Positions 16,824-24,860 of a stretch of 64,000 nt of DNA are shown here, in pieces. The DNA lies in the NCBI GenBank assembly GCA_024232965.1, contig JACKQF010000002.1:620001-684000 (forward strand), in the 5' to 3' direction. The notes beneath the pieces were generated by a model. It saw only the letters and a program-made list of their open reading frames with translations, was not told the origin of the DNA and made no database searches. The position numbers and the translations under genes were made by a program. Positions within the stretch are counted from its first letter, which is position 1. Each line of letters opens with the position of its first letter. This DNA is from Verrucomicrobiaceae bacterium. Its GTDB lineage: Bacteria > Verrucomicrobiota > Verrucomicrobiia > Verrucomicrobiales > Verrucomicrobiaceae.

Positions 16824-19800
16824 TCAGTTGACGGTGAAGGCCCCATTGATCGTGCGCAGCACTCCGCCGGCATTGTTGAAGCGCACGCTCACATTCCGCG
16901 CCCCAGCAGCGGCTCCGCCTGCTACCGTGAACGTTGCTTGGACGAGGGTTTGGCTGGGGCGGCTAATGTTGCTCGCGGTGACTCCTGTCCCGGAGACGGT
17001 GACGGAGAAAACGGCGACGTTTGCGGGCGGTAGATTCGGAGTGAGCGCTGGATCCAACTCGATGACGACGTTGACCGTGGCTCCTGCGGAAGCGGAGTTT
17101 GGCGTCACGGTATTGGGACCGCCACCGATGGTGGGAGGATTGGAGGCCACGGTTCCCGCAAATCCGGCGGCATCATAGCTGGGCAGCGCGGTGCGGGTGA
17201 TCTTGTAAAAGCGCCGGGTGGTCGGGGGCTGAGCGGCGGCCGCGTCCGTGATGCTGGCATGGTCTCCGCTGGCGACCACTCCGGTCGCAAGGGTCGTCCA
17301 GTTGGTCAGATTTCCAGAGGCCTCGACAGCATACGTGGCCCCATCAACAGCCTTCCAGTGCACTGACACATCGGTGCCGCTGAGGGTCGGGTCAGTGGGT
17401 GCATCGCTGGAAAAAGGGCCGCCGACAAAAGCGGTAGCCACCGTCTCATCGATGGAAGTGACCGCACCGCCCGAGGGACTGCCAAAGTAGCTGCGCCCGA
17501 CTTGATACGGGAATTGTGGAGTGCCATCCGCCGCGATGCAGAGGAAGTAGGCCCAGGTGCCACTGGGAAATTCTGGCGTGACGCAGAAGCGGACATTGTA
17601 TTCGTTGAGGTCAAAATCGACACCCAGGGTCTGTCCCAGATCGCCACGATAAAGATTGTCCTCCAAATAACGACCCAACGGATAATTCACAGACACCGGA
17701 GGGCCCTCCTGGGTCGATGCACCGTAGGCACGCACCGCCCATTGAGGGATGGAGGTGCGACCTGTCTCGGTCAGATCGTCCGTGCCGTTCTGACCATCGC
17801 GGAGCAGGAAGCCACTGACCATGCGCCGCACGCCACTGCTGGCATTCATGGGATCACTATAGCCGTACGGACCGTAGATCGGCAGGCCATCGCGCACCCA
17901 ACCGAGGATGGGCGAGTGGCGGGTCACGGGCGTGGTGCTCTCGCTATACACATTTGTGGTCGGATTAAAATCAACGTGATCTCCGAGCAGGTAGCGCAAC
18001 GCGATGGGGTTCGCGTGGTAGTGATGATTGTTCCCCGCCTGATGCGCACCGGCGTTGTCAAAGGTCACGCCTTCATTGACCCAGGCATCGCGATTCCAAA
18101 TGCCCGCGCCATTCACATCGGTGGTGCCATTCCAGGAAAAGGCATCGCGGATATCAAAAACGGACACACCGTCCACGAAGAAACCCACCGTGCCCCCGCC
18201 AAACAACGTCTTACTGCCAGGAATGGTGGGCGTGCGTGGGAAGCGGAAGGTCGTCGCCGTGTTCGATGGATAGTTCGGGAAAAGGTTCGTCTTTGCCGCA
18301 TTCAGATACCACGGCCCCATCACATGACTTGGCAGGCCAGTGCTGTGCACATAGACCCAGTCCGCAGAATAGTCGATCTGGTGCACACCCGCATACACAG
18401 GGCTGTTTTGGACGCCCGAACCACGGCTCCAGGTCGTGACCGCGTTCCCCGCATTCATGTCTGCCAGCGTCGGATAAAGGCGGGCAAATCGCCCGCTGTT
18501 TTTGGTAAACCACGTGGCCAGCAAGGGCTCATTCGGCACGCTGATTCCTTGGGCCTGGGTGATCTGGAGCTTCAGCGCCGCGTAGGCCGCCTGATCGGTC
18601 GCCGTCAAAGATCCGCTGCCGAGGAGGGTCGCGGTCTCGTTCGGATCCGTGCTGGCCCGGTAAAATTCCTCATGCCCGTCGTAGAACTGAATCAGGCGAT
18701 AGCCCGCGCTATCAATGATCGCTGCCCCAGATTCGCCATCGGTCAGGGTCGGGCCAAATTGCTCCATGAAAGCAGTGCGACTGTTGGCGGTCGGACTGTC
18801 CTGCAGGATGGGCAAGAGGCTGCGCGAATCCAGCACTTGCCCAGAGGGTTGGGTCGCCGCGACATCCATCCCCGCCAGCTCCAAGATCGTCGCGTAAAGA
18901 TCGACGCAATGCACCGGGATGCTGCTGGTGCGATTGGGCGATGTCACACCAGCACCGGCGATGACCAGCGGGACATGAGTTCCGCCGCTGTAGAGCGTGC
19001 CTTTGGAATGGGCGTTGTTGTAAGGCGTCTGGATGACGGTGCCGGGGGTGCCGTTATCGCCGATGAAAATGACGGTCGTCTCCGACAGATTCACCCCCGC
19101 CAGCAGGCGACCCACTTCCGTGTCCATCGCCTCGCACATCGCTTCATAGTAATTCCGGTTGGTCGCGGGGGCGGAATCGTAGCTGTGCAAGTCCAGCGGT
19201 GGCTGGTGAAAGGGCGCATGCGGAGCATTCAGCGCCACCCAGGCAAACCACGGTGCAGTGCCCTGCGCGCCGATCCAGTTGATCGTGTCATTGATGGTCT
19301 CCGTCGTGGCATAGGTGGTCACGGCGGTGCTCACGTTGTTGGTGACTTTTGTCCAGGCAAAGTAGTCTGGCAGCGCCCCGGTGATCGTTCCCGAGAAATA
19401 GGGCCAGCCGCCAATGGTGCGCGGCGTGTCATTGGAGCCCGCCCCCGCATTGAGGTGCCACTTGCCAAACATCGCCAGCGCGTAACCCAGCCCAGGATTC
19501 GCCGCAAACGCCTCCGGCAGAGTGAACTCACTGGCCTGAAGGGCGGGTGTCGTCGCGTTCTCCAACTGCATGCCCACCCCAGTGCGAAAGGCGCTCCGAC
19601 CCGTCAGCATGCAAGCGCGTGTCGGCGAACAGACGGGCTGTGCGTAAGCCTGGGTGAACAACACGCCACTGTTTTTCAGGGCGCTGATGTTTGGCATTGG
19701 AGGGACGCTGGCACCGGGATCCGCCGTCAGGGGGAAGCTATCCGCGCCCAAGTCATCCGCAATGATCAGGAGGATATTCGCGGGCTGGCCATGGGCGGTA

Positions 19801-19856
19801 GCAGCGAAGAGCAGCGTTGCTGCAAGGAGCTTGATTTGGGTGCACAGGACTTTCAT
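16824..19856 (-). CDS. Secreted sulfatase fused to a YHYH domain and Ig/IPT-like tail
   Basis: This is a 1010-residue protein with signal peptide MKVLCTQIKLLAATLLFAATAHG; that decided the start over an ATG 7 codons upstream. Residues 25-430 are an alkaline-phosphatase-superfamily sulfatase: ILLIIADDLGAD (metal Asp pair), CSPTRACMLTGR near residue 76 (Cys that is normally converted to formylglycine), FGKWHLN, and IGDNGTPG. Around residues 470-800 lies a YHYH-type domain with NNHHYHANP and ILGWVRDGLPIYGPYGYSD. The tail contains a YAVEASGNLTNW-type unit and an IPT-like strand-rich end. A sulfate-ester hydrolase acting outside the cell on a polysaccharide is likely. An anaerobic or aerobic formylglycine-generating enzyme would be needed and is not in the window. 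Confidence 0.85.
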   Translation of the reverse strand: MKVLCTQIKLLAATLLFAATAHGQPANILLIIADDLGADSFPLTADPGASVPPMPNISALKNSGVLFTQAYAQPVCSPTRACMLTGRSAFRTGVGMQLENATTPALQASEFTLPEAFAANPGLGYALAMFGKWHLNAGAGSNDTPRTIGGWPYFSGTITGALPDYFAWTKVTNNVSTAVTTYATTETINDTINWIGAQGTAPWFAWVALNAPHAPFHQPPLDLHSYDSAPATNRNYYEAMCEAMDTEVGRLLAGVNLSETTVIFIGDNGTPGTVIQTPYNNAHSKGTLYSGGTHVPLVIAGAGVTSPNRTSSIPVHCVDLYATILELAGMDVAATQPSGQVLDSRSLLPILQDSPTANSRTAFMEQFGPTLTDGESGAAIIDSAGYRLIQFYDGHEEFYRASTDPNETATLLGSGSLTATDQAAYAALKLQITQAQGISVPNEPLLATWFTKNSGRFARLYPTLADMNAGNAVTTWSRGSGVQNSPVYAGVHQIDYSADWVYVHSTGLPSHVMGPWYLNAAKTNLFPNYPSNTATTFRFPRTPTIPGSKTLFGGGTVGFFVDGVSVFDIRDAFSWNGTTDVNGAGIWNRDAWVNEGVTFDNAGAHQAGNNHHYHANPIALRYLLGDHVDFNPTTNVYSESTTPVTRHSPILGWVRDGLPIYGPYGYSDPMNASSGVRRMVSGFLLRDGQNGTDDLTETGRTSIPQWAVRAYGASTQEGPPVSVNYPLGRYLEDNLYRGDLGQTLGVDFDLNEYNVRFCVTPEFPSGTWAYFLCIAADGTPQFPYQVGRSYFGSPSGGAVTSIDETVATAFVGGPFSSDAPTDPTLSGTDVSVHWKAVDGATYAVEASGNLTNWTTLATGVVASGDHASITDAAAAQPPTTRRFYKITRTALPSYDAAGFAGTVASNPPTIGGGPNTVTPNSASAGATVNVVIELDPALTPNLPPANVAVFSVTVSGTGVTASNISRPSQTLVQATFTVAGGAAAGARNVSVRFNNAGGVLRTINGAFTVN

Positions 19857-20007
19857 CGGGCAGAGGTAACCACCCATTTCACGGGAGGTAGCCCTCCTTT
19901 ACAAGACATTAACAAAAAACCGTTCCACCCGCCCGTGGAACAGCCTTGCCACCCGTTCCTGGTTGACTCCGGCCCCGGGAACAGGCACAAGGGAGGCGCA
20001 CCTACCC
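19857..20007. promoter_or_regulatory. Divergent intergenic region with two hairpins
   Basis: This gap separates the sulfatase and UbiA-family genes, so it should hold both promoters. Two short inverted repeats are visible: GGAGG-TAGC-CCTCC (19884-19897) and GTTCCAC-CCGCCC-GTGGAAC (19922-19941). A GGGAGG at 19991-19996 is a good ribosome binding site for the UbiA gene. No clear -35/-10 pair can be defended. Confidence 0.4.
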
Positions 20008-20952
20008 ATGCTGGAGTACATCAAGATCTGCCGCCCCGACCATTGGCTGAAGAACGTGTTCATCGTCTTCGGCCACATGGTCGCTATTACCCTCGTGCTG
20101 AACTTTGACGTGACGGCAGATGTCGTCCGCATGGCGGTGCTTTCACTGATCCCCGCCTGCCTGGTCGCCTCCGCCAATTACATCCTCAACGAGATCCTCG
20201 ATGCTCCGTTTGACGCGATGCATCCCACCAAAAAGCTGCGTGGCATCCCCGCCGGCAAGGTGCGCGTCTCCATCCTCTGGTGGATGAAAGCAGGCCTTAT
20301 CATCGCCGCCTTTGCGCTCACTTGGTGGTGGGACTTTAACTGGGCCTATGTCGCCGCATTGGCGCTGCTGCTGATCAGCGGCTTTGTTTACAACGTACGC
20401 CCTCTGCGCCTGAAGGATCGCGCCTTTGCCGATGTGATCGCGGAGTCCTTCAACAACCCGATCCGCCTCTGGCTCGGCTACTACGCTTTGGCCACTCCCA
20501 ATCACGTTCCCCCCGCATCGATCGTGCTTGCCTGGTGGTTCTTTGGCGCCCTCCTCATGACAGGAAAGCGCTACTCGGAGTTCCGCTTCATCGGCGATGC
20601 CGAGCTGAGCGGGCGCTACCGTCGCTCCTTCCAGACCTATACGGAAAAATCGCTGATCCTGGCCATGATCACCTATGCGAATCTGTTCTGCTTTTGCACT
20701 GGCATCGCCATGGCGGTGTATCCGCAGTTGAACAATCTCGTCTTTGTCTTTCCCTTCCTCGTCGCTGCCGTCCTGGCGTACTTCCACCACGCCATGAAGG
20801 AAGAAACCGCGCGGCTTGAGCCCGAGCAACTGCTGCGCAACCCCTGGATCATCATCTGCACGCTAGCGACCTCTGGATTGACACTCTGGCTCTTGCTGAC
20901 CAAAACCAACTACGCCAAAGCTTGGCACCTGCTGGGACCGCTGACGTTCTGA
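20008..20952 (+). CDS. UbiA-family prenyltransferase, resembling decaprenyl-phosphate phosphoribosyltransferase
   Basis: This is a 314-residue polytopic membrane protein. The N-terminal IKICRPDHWLKNVFIVFG matches the start of the DPPR-synthase-like branch of UbiA proteins. The first Asp-rich site is NYILNEILDAPFDAMHPTKK and the region after FVYNVRPLRLKDRAFADVI is the second Asp site. About nine hydrophobic helices are seen. Such enzymes transfer a polyprenyl or phosphoribosyl group to a lipid carrier or aromatic acceptor in the inner membrane; the substrate is not certain. The start was set by the GGGAGG 11 bp upstream and by conservation of RPDHWLKN. It is followed by two membrane-protein genes on the same strand. 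Confidence 0.82.
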   Translation: MLEYIKICRPDHWLKNVFIVFGHMVAITLVLNFDVTADVVRMAVLSLIPACLVASANYILNEILDAPFDAMHPTKKLRGIPAGKVRVSILWWMKAGLIIAAFALTWWWDFNWAYVAALALLLISGFVYNVRPLRLKDRAFADVIAESFNNPIRLWLGYYALATPNHVPPASIVLAWWFFGALLMTGKRYSEFRFIGDAELSGRYRRSFQTYTEKSLILAMITYANLFCFCTGIAMAVYPQLNNLVFVFPFLVAAVLAYFHHAMKEETARLEPEQLLRNPWIIICTLATSGLTLWLLLTKTNYAKAWHLLGPLTF

Positions 20953-21014
20953 CCCGAACGCGCGGTTTACAAAATACCGCCGAACATATAAAGGCAGTCA
21001 GGGGTCAAAGGGTC

Positions 21015-21737
21015 ATGATTCCATCCAACGAACCCTCTACTGCCATGCAAGAACAACCGCCCGCTCTCCCCCCCTACACCGCAGTTCCGGTGCGCCGCCG
21101 GTCCACCCTGAAGACCACCCTCATCGTCATCGGTGTCGTCATGGGCTGCGTTGGCATCGTGGCCGCCGCCGCCAACTGGTGGGTCAGCCGCAACCTCTAC
21201 GCCAGCGCCCAAACACCCGTTACCCTGACCGCCGCAGAGGTCCAAGACCTGCAAAGCAAGCTGGACAGACTCGCCGCCGCTAGCCAGGCGACCGCCGCAG
21301 CAGCGCTGCCAGCCGAACAGCCCGCGGAAGCACCCGCACCTGAACGCCCAGTCCTGAAATTGACCGAGCGCGATATCAACGGCTTCCTCGCCCAAAACGG
21401 CTGGGGTGAGAATGTGAAAGTCTCGCTCACCGGCGGCAACATCGTCGCCAACGTGTTGGTCCCGATGGACCAAGACGCCGTCGTCTTGGGCGGTAAAACA
21501 CTGCGCCTAAAGATCAGCCTCGGTGCCCGCATGGGCTCCGACCATCGCCCCATCCTTCAGCTGAACGATCTCAGCATCGGCGGCATCCCCCTGCCCAATG
21601 CCTGGCTCGGCGGCATGAAAGGCGTCAATCTCCTCGCCTCCGAAATGAACGCCGATCCCGCCGCCCAAAACTTCGCCAGCGGCGTACGCGGCCTGAAGAT
21701 CGACAACGGCGAGATCAGCCTGGAGTTGAACGACTGA
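21015..21737 (+). CDS. Membrane-anchored protein with YpmS-like (DUF2140-like) outer domain
   Basis: The 240-residue protein has a proline-rich cytoplasmic N-terminus, one transmembrane helix (TLIVIGVVMGCVGIVAAAAN) and a short coiled stretch (VQDLQSKLDRLAAASQ). An Ala/Pro/Glu linker leads to a C-terminal domain beginning LKLTERDINGFLAQ and continuing with VSLTGGNIVANVLVPMD and IGGIPLPNAWLGG. The last part has the flavour of YpmS/DUF2140 lipid-binding-like domains. The ATG at 21015 was taken; another at 21045 would remove ten residues. It lies 11 bp before the next gene, so the two are likely co-expressed. The role is unknown. Confidence 0.6.
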   Translation: MIPSNEPSTAMQEQPPALPPYTAVPVRRRSTLKTTLIVIGVVMGCVGIVAAAANWWVSRNLYASAQTPVTLTAAEVQDLQSKLDRLAAASQATAAAALPAEQPAEAPAPERPVLKLTERDINGFLAQNGWGENVKVSLTGGNIVANVLVPMDQDAVVLGGKTLRLKISLGARMGSDHRPILQLNDLSIGGIPLPNAWLGGMKGVNLLASEMNADPAAQNFASGVRGLKIDNGEISLELND

Positions 21738-21748
21738 GGAAAGCACAC

Positions 21749-22192
21749 ATGAACTCCACCGCCCATCGGCTCGCCATCCTTGGCGCACTCTGTCAGACCG
21801 CGATTCCGGTGGGCGTGATTGCAACGATCCTGCGGATGGAATCCGCGATAGGACACATCGATACCCGAACGGATGATATGCAGGTCGTGATGAAGCAGAT
21901 TGGAGAAGCGACGAGTGGCCTCGGAGCGGCCTTTGATGCTACTCTCTGGGCCATCGGTTTCGCGATGCTCGGATTGGTTCCCTTCATCATCGCTCTCACC
22001 AAATTTAGCTATCGGCAAAAATGGGCGTTTTGGTTTTCGTGCATCTATGGAGTCGTCCTGACAATCTTCTCCCTATTGACCGCCCCATTTGGAATCTTCC
22101 TCATGATCTACGCTTTGATTCACAAGTCGGAGTTTTTGAAGAATGTTCCGCTCGGTATCACCGTTGCCCCCAACCCCGCTGAGCCGGGATAA
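21749..22192 (+). CDS. Small polytopic membrane protein, unknown function
   Basis: This is a 147-residue protein with four hydrophobic segments: LAILGALCQTAIPVGVIATI, LWAIGFAMLGLVPFIIALTK, AFWFSCIYGVVLTIFSLLT and FGIFLMIYALIH. A polar loop of about 40 residues separates helices 1 and 2. The topology fits a small inner-membrane protein with some resemblance to MotA-like small proteins, but no family motif is recognised. It follows the YpmS-like gene by 11 bp and precedes a strong inverted repeat that could end the transcript. Confidence 0.55.
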   Translation: MNSTAHRLAILGALCQTAIPVGVIATILRMESAIGHIDTRTDDMQVVMKQIGEATSGLGAAFDATLWAIGFAMLGLVPFIIALTKFSYRQKWAFWFSCIYGVVLTIFSLLTAPFGIFLMIYALIHKSEFLKNVPLGITVAPNPAEPG

Positions 22193-22210
22193 ACCCGTCT
22201 CGATGCGGCC

Positions 22211-22324
22211 AGGAGGATGGGCCTCTGGCCCGTCAGCGGCGCGGGGCTTTTAGCCTTGCGTTCCCGTCCCAGGCTGGAGGCTAAAAGCCCCAGTCCATTG
22301 ACAGGCAGGAATGCCTATCCTCCC
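22211..22324. repeat. Nested inverted repeat (REP-like hairpin, possible bidirectional terminator)
   Basis: The inner arms GGGGCTTTTAGCC (22243-22255) and GGCTAAAAGCCCC (22279-22291) pair perfectly over 13 bp. Outer arms AGGAGGATGGGC (22211-22222) and GCCTATCCTCCC (22313-22324) pair at 10 of 12 positions. It lies between a plus-strand and a minus-strand gene that converge, so it may terminate both, and its nested form suggests a dispersed REP-type element. Confidence 0.6.
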
Positions 22325-22339
22325 GCCCGAGGCGAAGCC

Positions 22340-23389
22340 TCAATCCCGTACAATCTTCAGCACTCGATCGTTGTAGCTATCGGTGATGTAAAGCTCCCCC
22401 GTTGTCGGGTGGATCGTGACGCCGTGCGGACGTGCGAGTTGGCATTGCGTGGGATCGCCACCCACGCCGGCAGCGCCGTGCTTGCCGGTTCCAGCGATGC
22501 GCGTGATCTGACCTGACTTTGGATCGTAGCGGCGCACCAGATGGCTCTCCGCATCGGCAATGATGACCGTGTCATCGTTGTCCACGCAAAGATGCTTGGG
22601 GCCATTCATCGTCGCTTCCAACGCAGGACCACCATCGCCCGTGCCGCCTTTGGCACCGCTGGCATTGACCACCGTGCGGATCTTGCCGGCCTTATCCACG
22701 ACACGCAGCGCATTGCCGCCGCGCTCAAGAATGTAGATTTGATCTTGGTGATCCACCGCCACTGCGCGAGGATCCACCAGCGGCGCATCGACGGCGACCG
22801 CGCCATCTTCCGGGCGGCCCTTTTTGCCATTGCCCGCGACCACGCGGTCTTTGCCCGTCGCCAGATCCACCTCATGCACTTGCAAAAGGTTGGCGATGTA
22901 AAGCCGGGTGCCCGCAGGATTCAGCGTGATGCAGTAAGGACCATTGCCGCGCTCCTTGCCCTTGGGAGCCTTGTAACCCGGGAGCTCAGCCACCGTCCCA
23001 GCTTTCACGTCCACCTTGCGCACACAACCGTTCCAGGTGTCGCCAATCAAAACATTGCCGTCCGGCAGCACCGCCAGATTGTGCGGCCCATTAAACTCTG
23101 CCGCCAGTGCCGGGCCACCATCGCCACTATGCCCAGCCTTGCCGGTTCCTGCCACATGAGTCAGCAACCCATCCGCGCCAACCTTCAGCAAGCGGTTGCC
23201 AGAGACCATCTCGATGATCCAGAGATTGCCCGCCGCATCAAAGCCCGTGCCAAAGGGCTCCTTCAATTTCGCCTCCAGCGCCGGAATGCCCACCGCATCC
23301 TGCTGACCGCCAGCAACGAGCACGATTTTCTCTGCAAAAACCGCAGAGCTTGAGAGAAGGAGACAGCAGAGAGATAGGCGAAGATTCAT
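22340..23389 (-). CDS. Secreted NHL-repeat beta-propeller protein
   Basis: The start gives a signal peptide (MNLRLSLCCLLLSSSAVFAE); the longer frame upstream is Arg/Ser-rich and not protein-like. The 349 residues contain repeated NHL blades of the form EPFGTGFDAAGNLWIIE, GPHNLAVLPDGNVLIGD, DPRAVAVDHQDQIYILE and RPHGVTIHPTTGELYITD, each with a conserved GDGGPA linker between. This is a six-bladed propeller, probably extracellular, of the kind found in many copies in PVC bacteria. It is about 40 percent alike in pattern to the second NHL gene at 23736-24818. Enzymatic activity is not indicated; ligand binding is inferred. Confidence 0.8.
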   Translation of the reverse strand: MNLRLSLCCLLLSSSAVFAEKIVLVAGGQQDAVGIPALEAKLKEPFGTGFDAAGNLWIIEMVSGNRLLKVGADGLLTHVAGTGKAGHSGDGGPALAAEFNGPHNLAVLPDGNVLIGDTWNGCVRKVDVKAGTVAELPGYKAPKGKERGNGPYCITLNPAGTRLYIANLLQVHEVDLATGKDRVVAGNGKKGRPEDGAVAVDAPLVDPRAVAVDHQDQIYILERGGNALRVVDKAGKIRTVVNASGAKGGTGDGGPALEATMNGPKHLCVDNDDTVIIADAESHLVRRYDPKSGQITRIAGTGKHGAAGVGGDPTQCQLARPHGVTIHPTTGELYITDSYNDRVLKIVRD

Positions 23390-23735
23390 GGCGAGAAGAC
23401 ACATACTGGCAGCGCAGCGCGTAGCTTTCAACCACGACCGCTCACCCGCGGATCGGCCCTGCCGTCTCGCACGCCTTGGCGTCCTCACGGGCGGCTCGGT
23501 CTGAGATGGGATTGGCTGGGCGCTGTGAGGCCGGTCGAGGATGAGACGGGTCTGAGATGGACCTTGCGGGCTAGGCATTCGTCTGGGCAGTAGCTGTTCA
23601 GGCGCTCCGGCCTCACAGAGGCCAGCTACAACAAGGGCGTCGAGCCCCGATCAAAACCGTTCCCCTGCGCTCTTGATGCCGACGACGATGAACGAGAACG
23701 AGAAGGAGGACGAGGACGAACCTCCACCACCCCGC
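23390..23735. other. Intergenic, no gene seen
   Basis: The 346 bp hold a duplicated phrase GTCTGAGATGG (about 23498 and 23550) and a short inverted repeat around GGCCTCACAGAGGCC (23611-23625). No open frame with protein-like composition was found. The region presumably carries the promoter of the downstream NHL gene or only spacer. Confidence 0.6.
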
Positions 23736-24818
23736 TCACTTCTTCCGCAGCACCCGCACGCGATGGGTCTCGCTATCGCCGATGTACACCGAGCCATCTG
23801 CATCGACAAAGATCCCGTGCAGCCGCGCCATCTTGCACTTCAAAGGATCGCCATCCGGGCCGTCGCCTTTTTCTCCAGTGCCTGCCATCAGCAGGAGCTT
23901 GCCTGTCTTTGCCTCCACCATGCGCACGCTGTGGCTCTCTGTGTCGGCAAGCCATGCATTGCCTTCGGCATCAATGGACACGCCCTTCGGCCCGCTGAGT
24001 GTTGCCTCTTTGGCCGGACCGCCGTTGCCAGTGAACCCCTTCGCACCCGTTCCCGCGATGTGGTGAATGACACCCGCCTTCAGATCCATCTTCAGGACTT
24101 GATTGCCCTCGCGCATCACCAGCCAGAGGTTGCCCTCCTTATCAAAATCCATCGACCGTGGCCCCTTCAGTGGCGTGCCTTGGATCGGAGATCCGTCCGG
24201 CGTCGGACCGGGCTTACCAGTGCCTGCAAAGGTGCTGATGTTCCCTGTCTTCATGTCCACCTTGCGCACCACATTGTTGCCGATGTCGCAGATATAAAGA
24301 TCCCCATCAGGACCAAACTGGATGCTGTGTGGTTGCTTCAATTGCGCCTTGTTTGCCGGACCACCATCGCCGCTGTAGCCAGCCTGCCCGGTGCCTGCGA
24401 AGGTCGTGATGATCCCCGTCTTGGCATCCACCCGACGGATCGCGTGGTTGGTCATGTCGGCGATGAAATAGTTCCCGTCGTTATCAAAGCGAAGCTCATG
24501 CGGCAGATTGAAGGTCGCCTCCAGAGCCGGGCCGCCATCGCCGCTGTAGCCCTTTTTTCCCGTGCCCGCCATCGTGCTGATCGTGCCGTCCGGTGCCACA
24601 TGTCGAATGCGCTGACCCGTGTATTCACAAAACCACATCGCCCCATCCGGACCGCGCACCACGCCAAAAGGATTGTCAATCAGCGCCGCCGTCGCCTGCC
24701 CACCATCGCCGCCAAATCCTTGTTTTCCCGTTCCCGCAAAGGTCGAGATGGTCCATTCTTCCGCGTGAAGTGATGTCAGCGCGAGCGCGCCAAGTGCTAG
24801 TAGATTCAGAGTCCGCAT
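23736..24818 (-). CDS. Secreted NHL-repeat beta-propeller protein, second paralogue
   Basis: This is a 360-residue protein with signal peptide MRTLNLLALGALALTSLHA. Six or so blades carry the pattern AGTGKxGxxGDGGPAxxA followed by PHxIxFxxDGxxYIAD, for example FAGTGQAGYSGDGGPANKA and GPKGVSIDAEGNAWLAD. It is a clean NHL propeller ending in RVRVLRKK. It lies 42 bp downstream of a DUF1501 gene on the same strand, and both are exported, which suggests a joint role in an extracellular process. The paralogue at 22340-23389 is less regular. Confidence 0.85.
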   Translation of the reverse strand: MRTLNLLALGALALTSLHAEEWTISTFAGTGKQGFGGDGGQATAALIDNPFGVVRGPDGAMWFCEYTGQRIRHVAPDGTISTMAGTGKKGYSGDGGPALEATFNLPHELRFDNDGNYFIADMTNHAIRRVDAKTGIITTFAGTGQAGYSGDGGPANKAQLKQPHSIQFGPDGDLYICDIGNNVVRKVDMKTGNISTFAGTGKPGPTPDGSPIQGTPLKGPRSMDFDKEGNLWLVMREGNQVLKMDLKAGVIHHIAGTGAKGFTGNGGPAKEATLSGPKGVSIDAEGNAWLADTESHSVRMVEAKTGKLLLMAGTGEKGDGPDGDPLKCKMARLHGIFVDADGSVYIGDSETHRVRVLRKK

Positions 24819-24860
24819 GTTCGTTTGGGTTGTGGAAACAGATGTAAAGGCATTCGCAGG

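Noticed and set aside
17502..20108. Long plus-strand open frame opposite the sulfatase gene
   Set aside because: It is Arg/His/Gly-rich, has no domain signal, and mirrors the GC-rich third codon positions of the sulfatase gene; a shadow frame.
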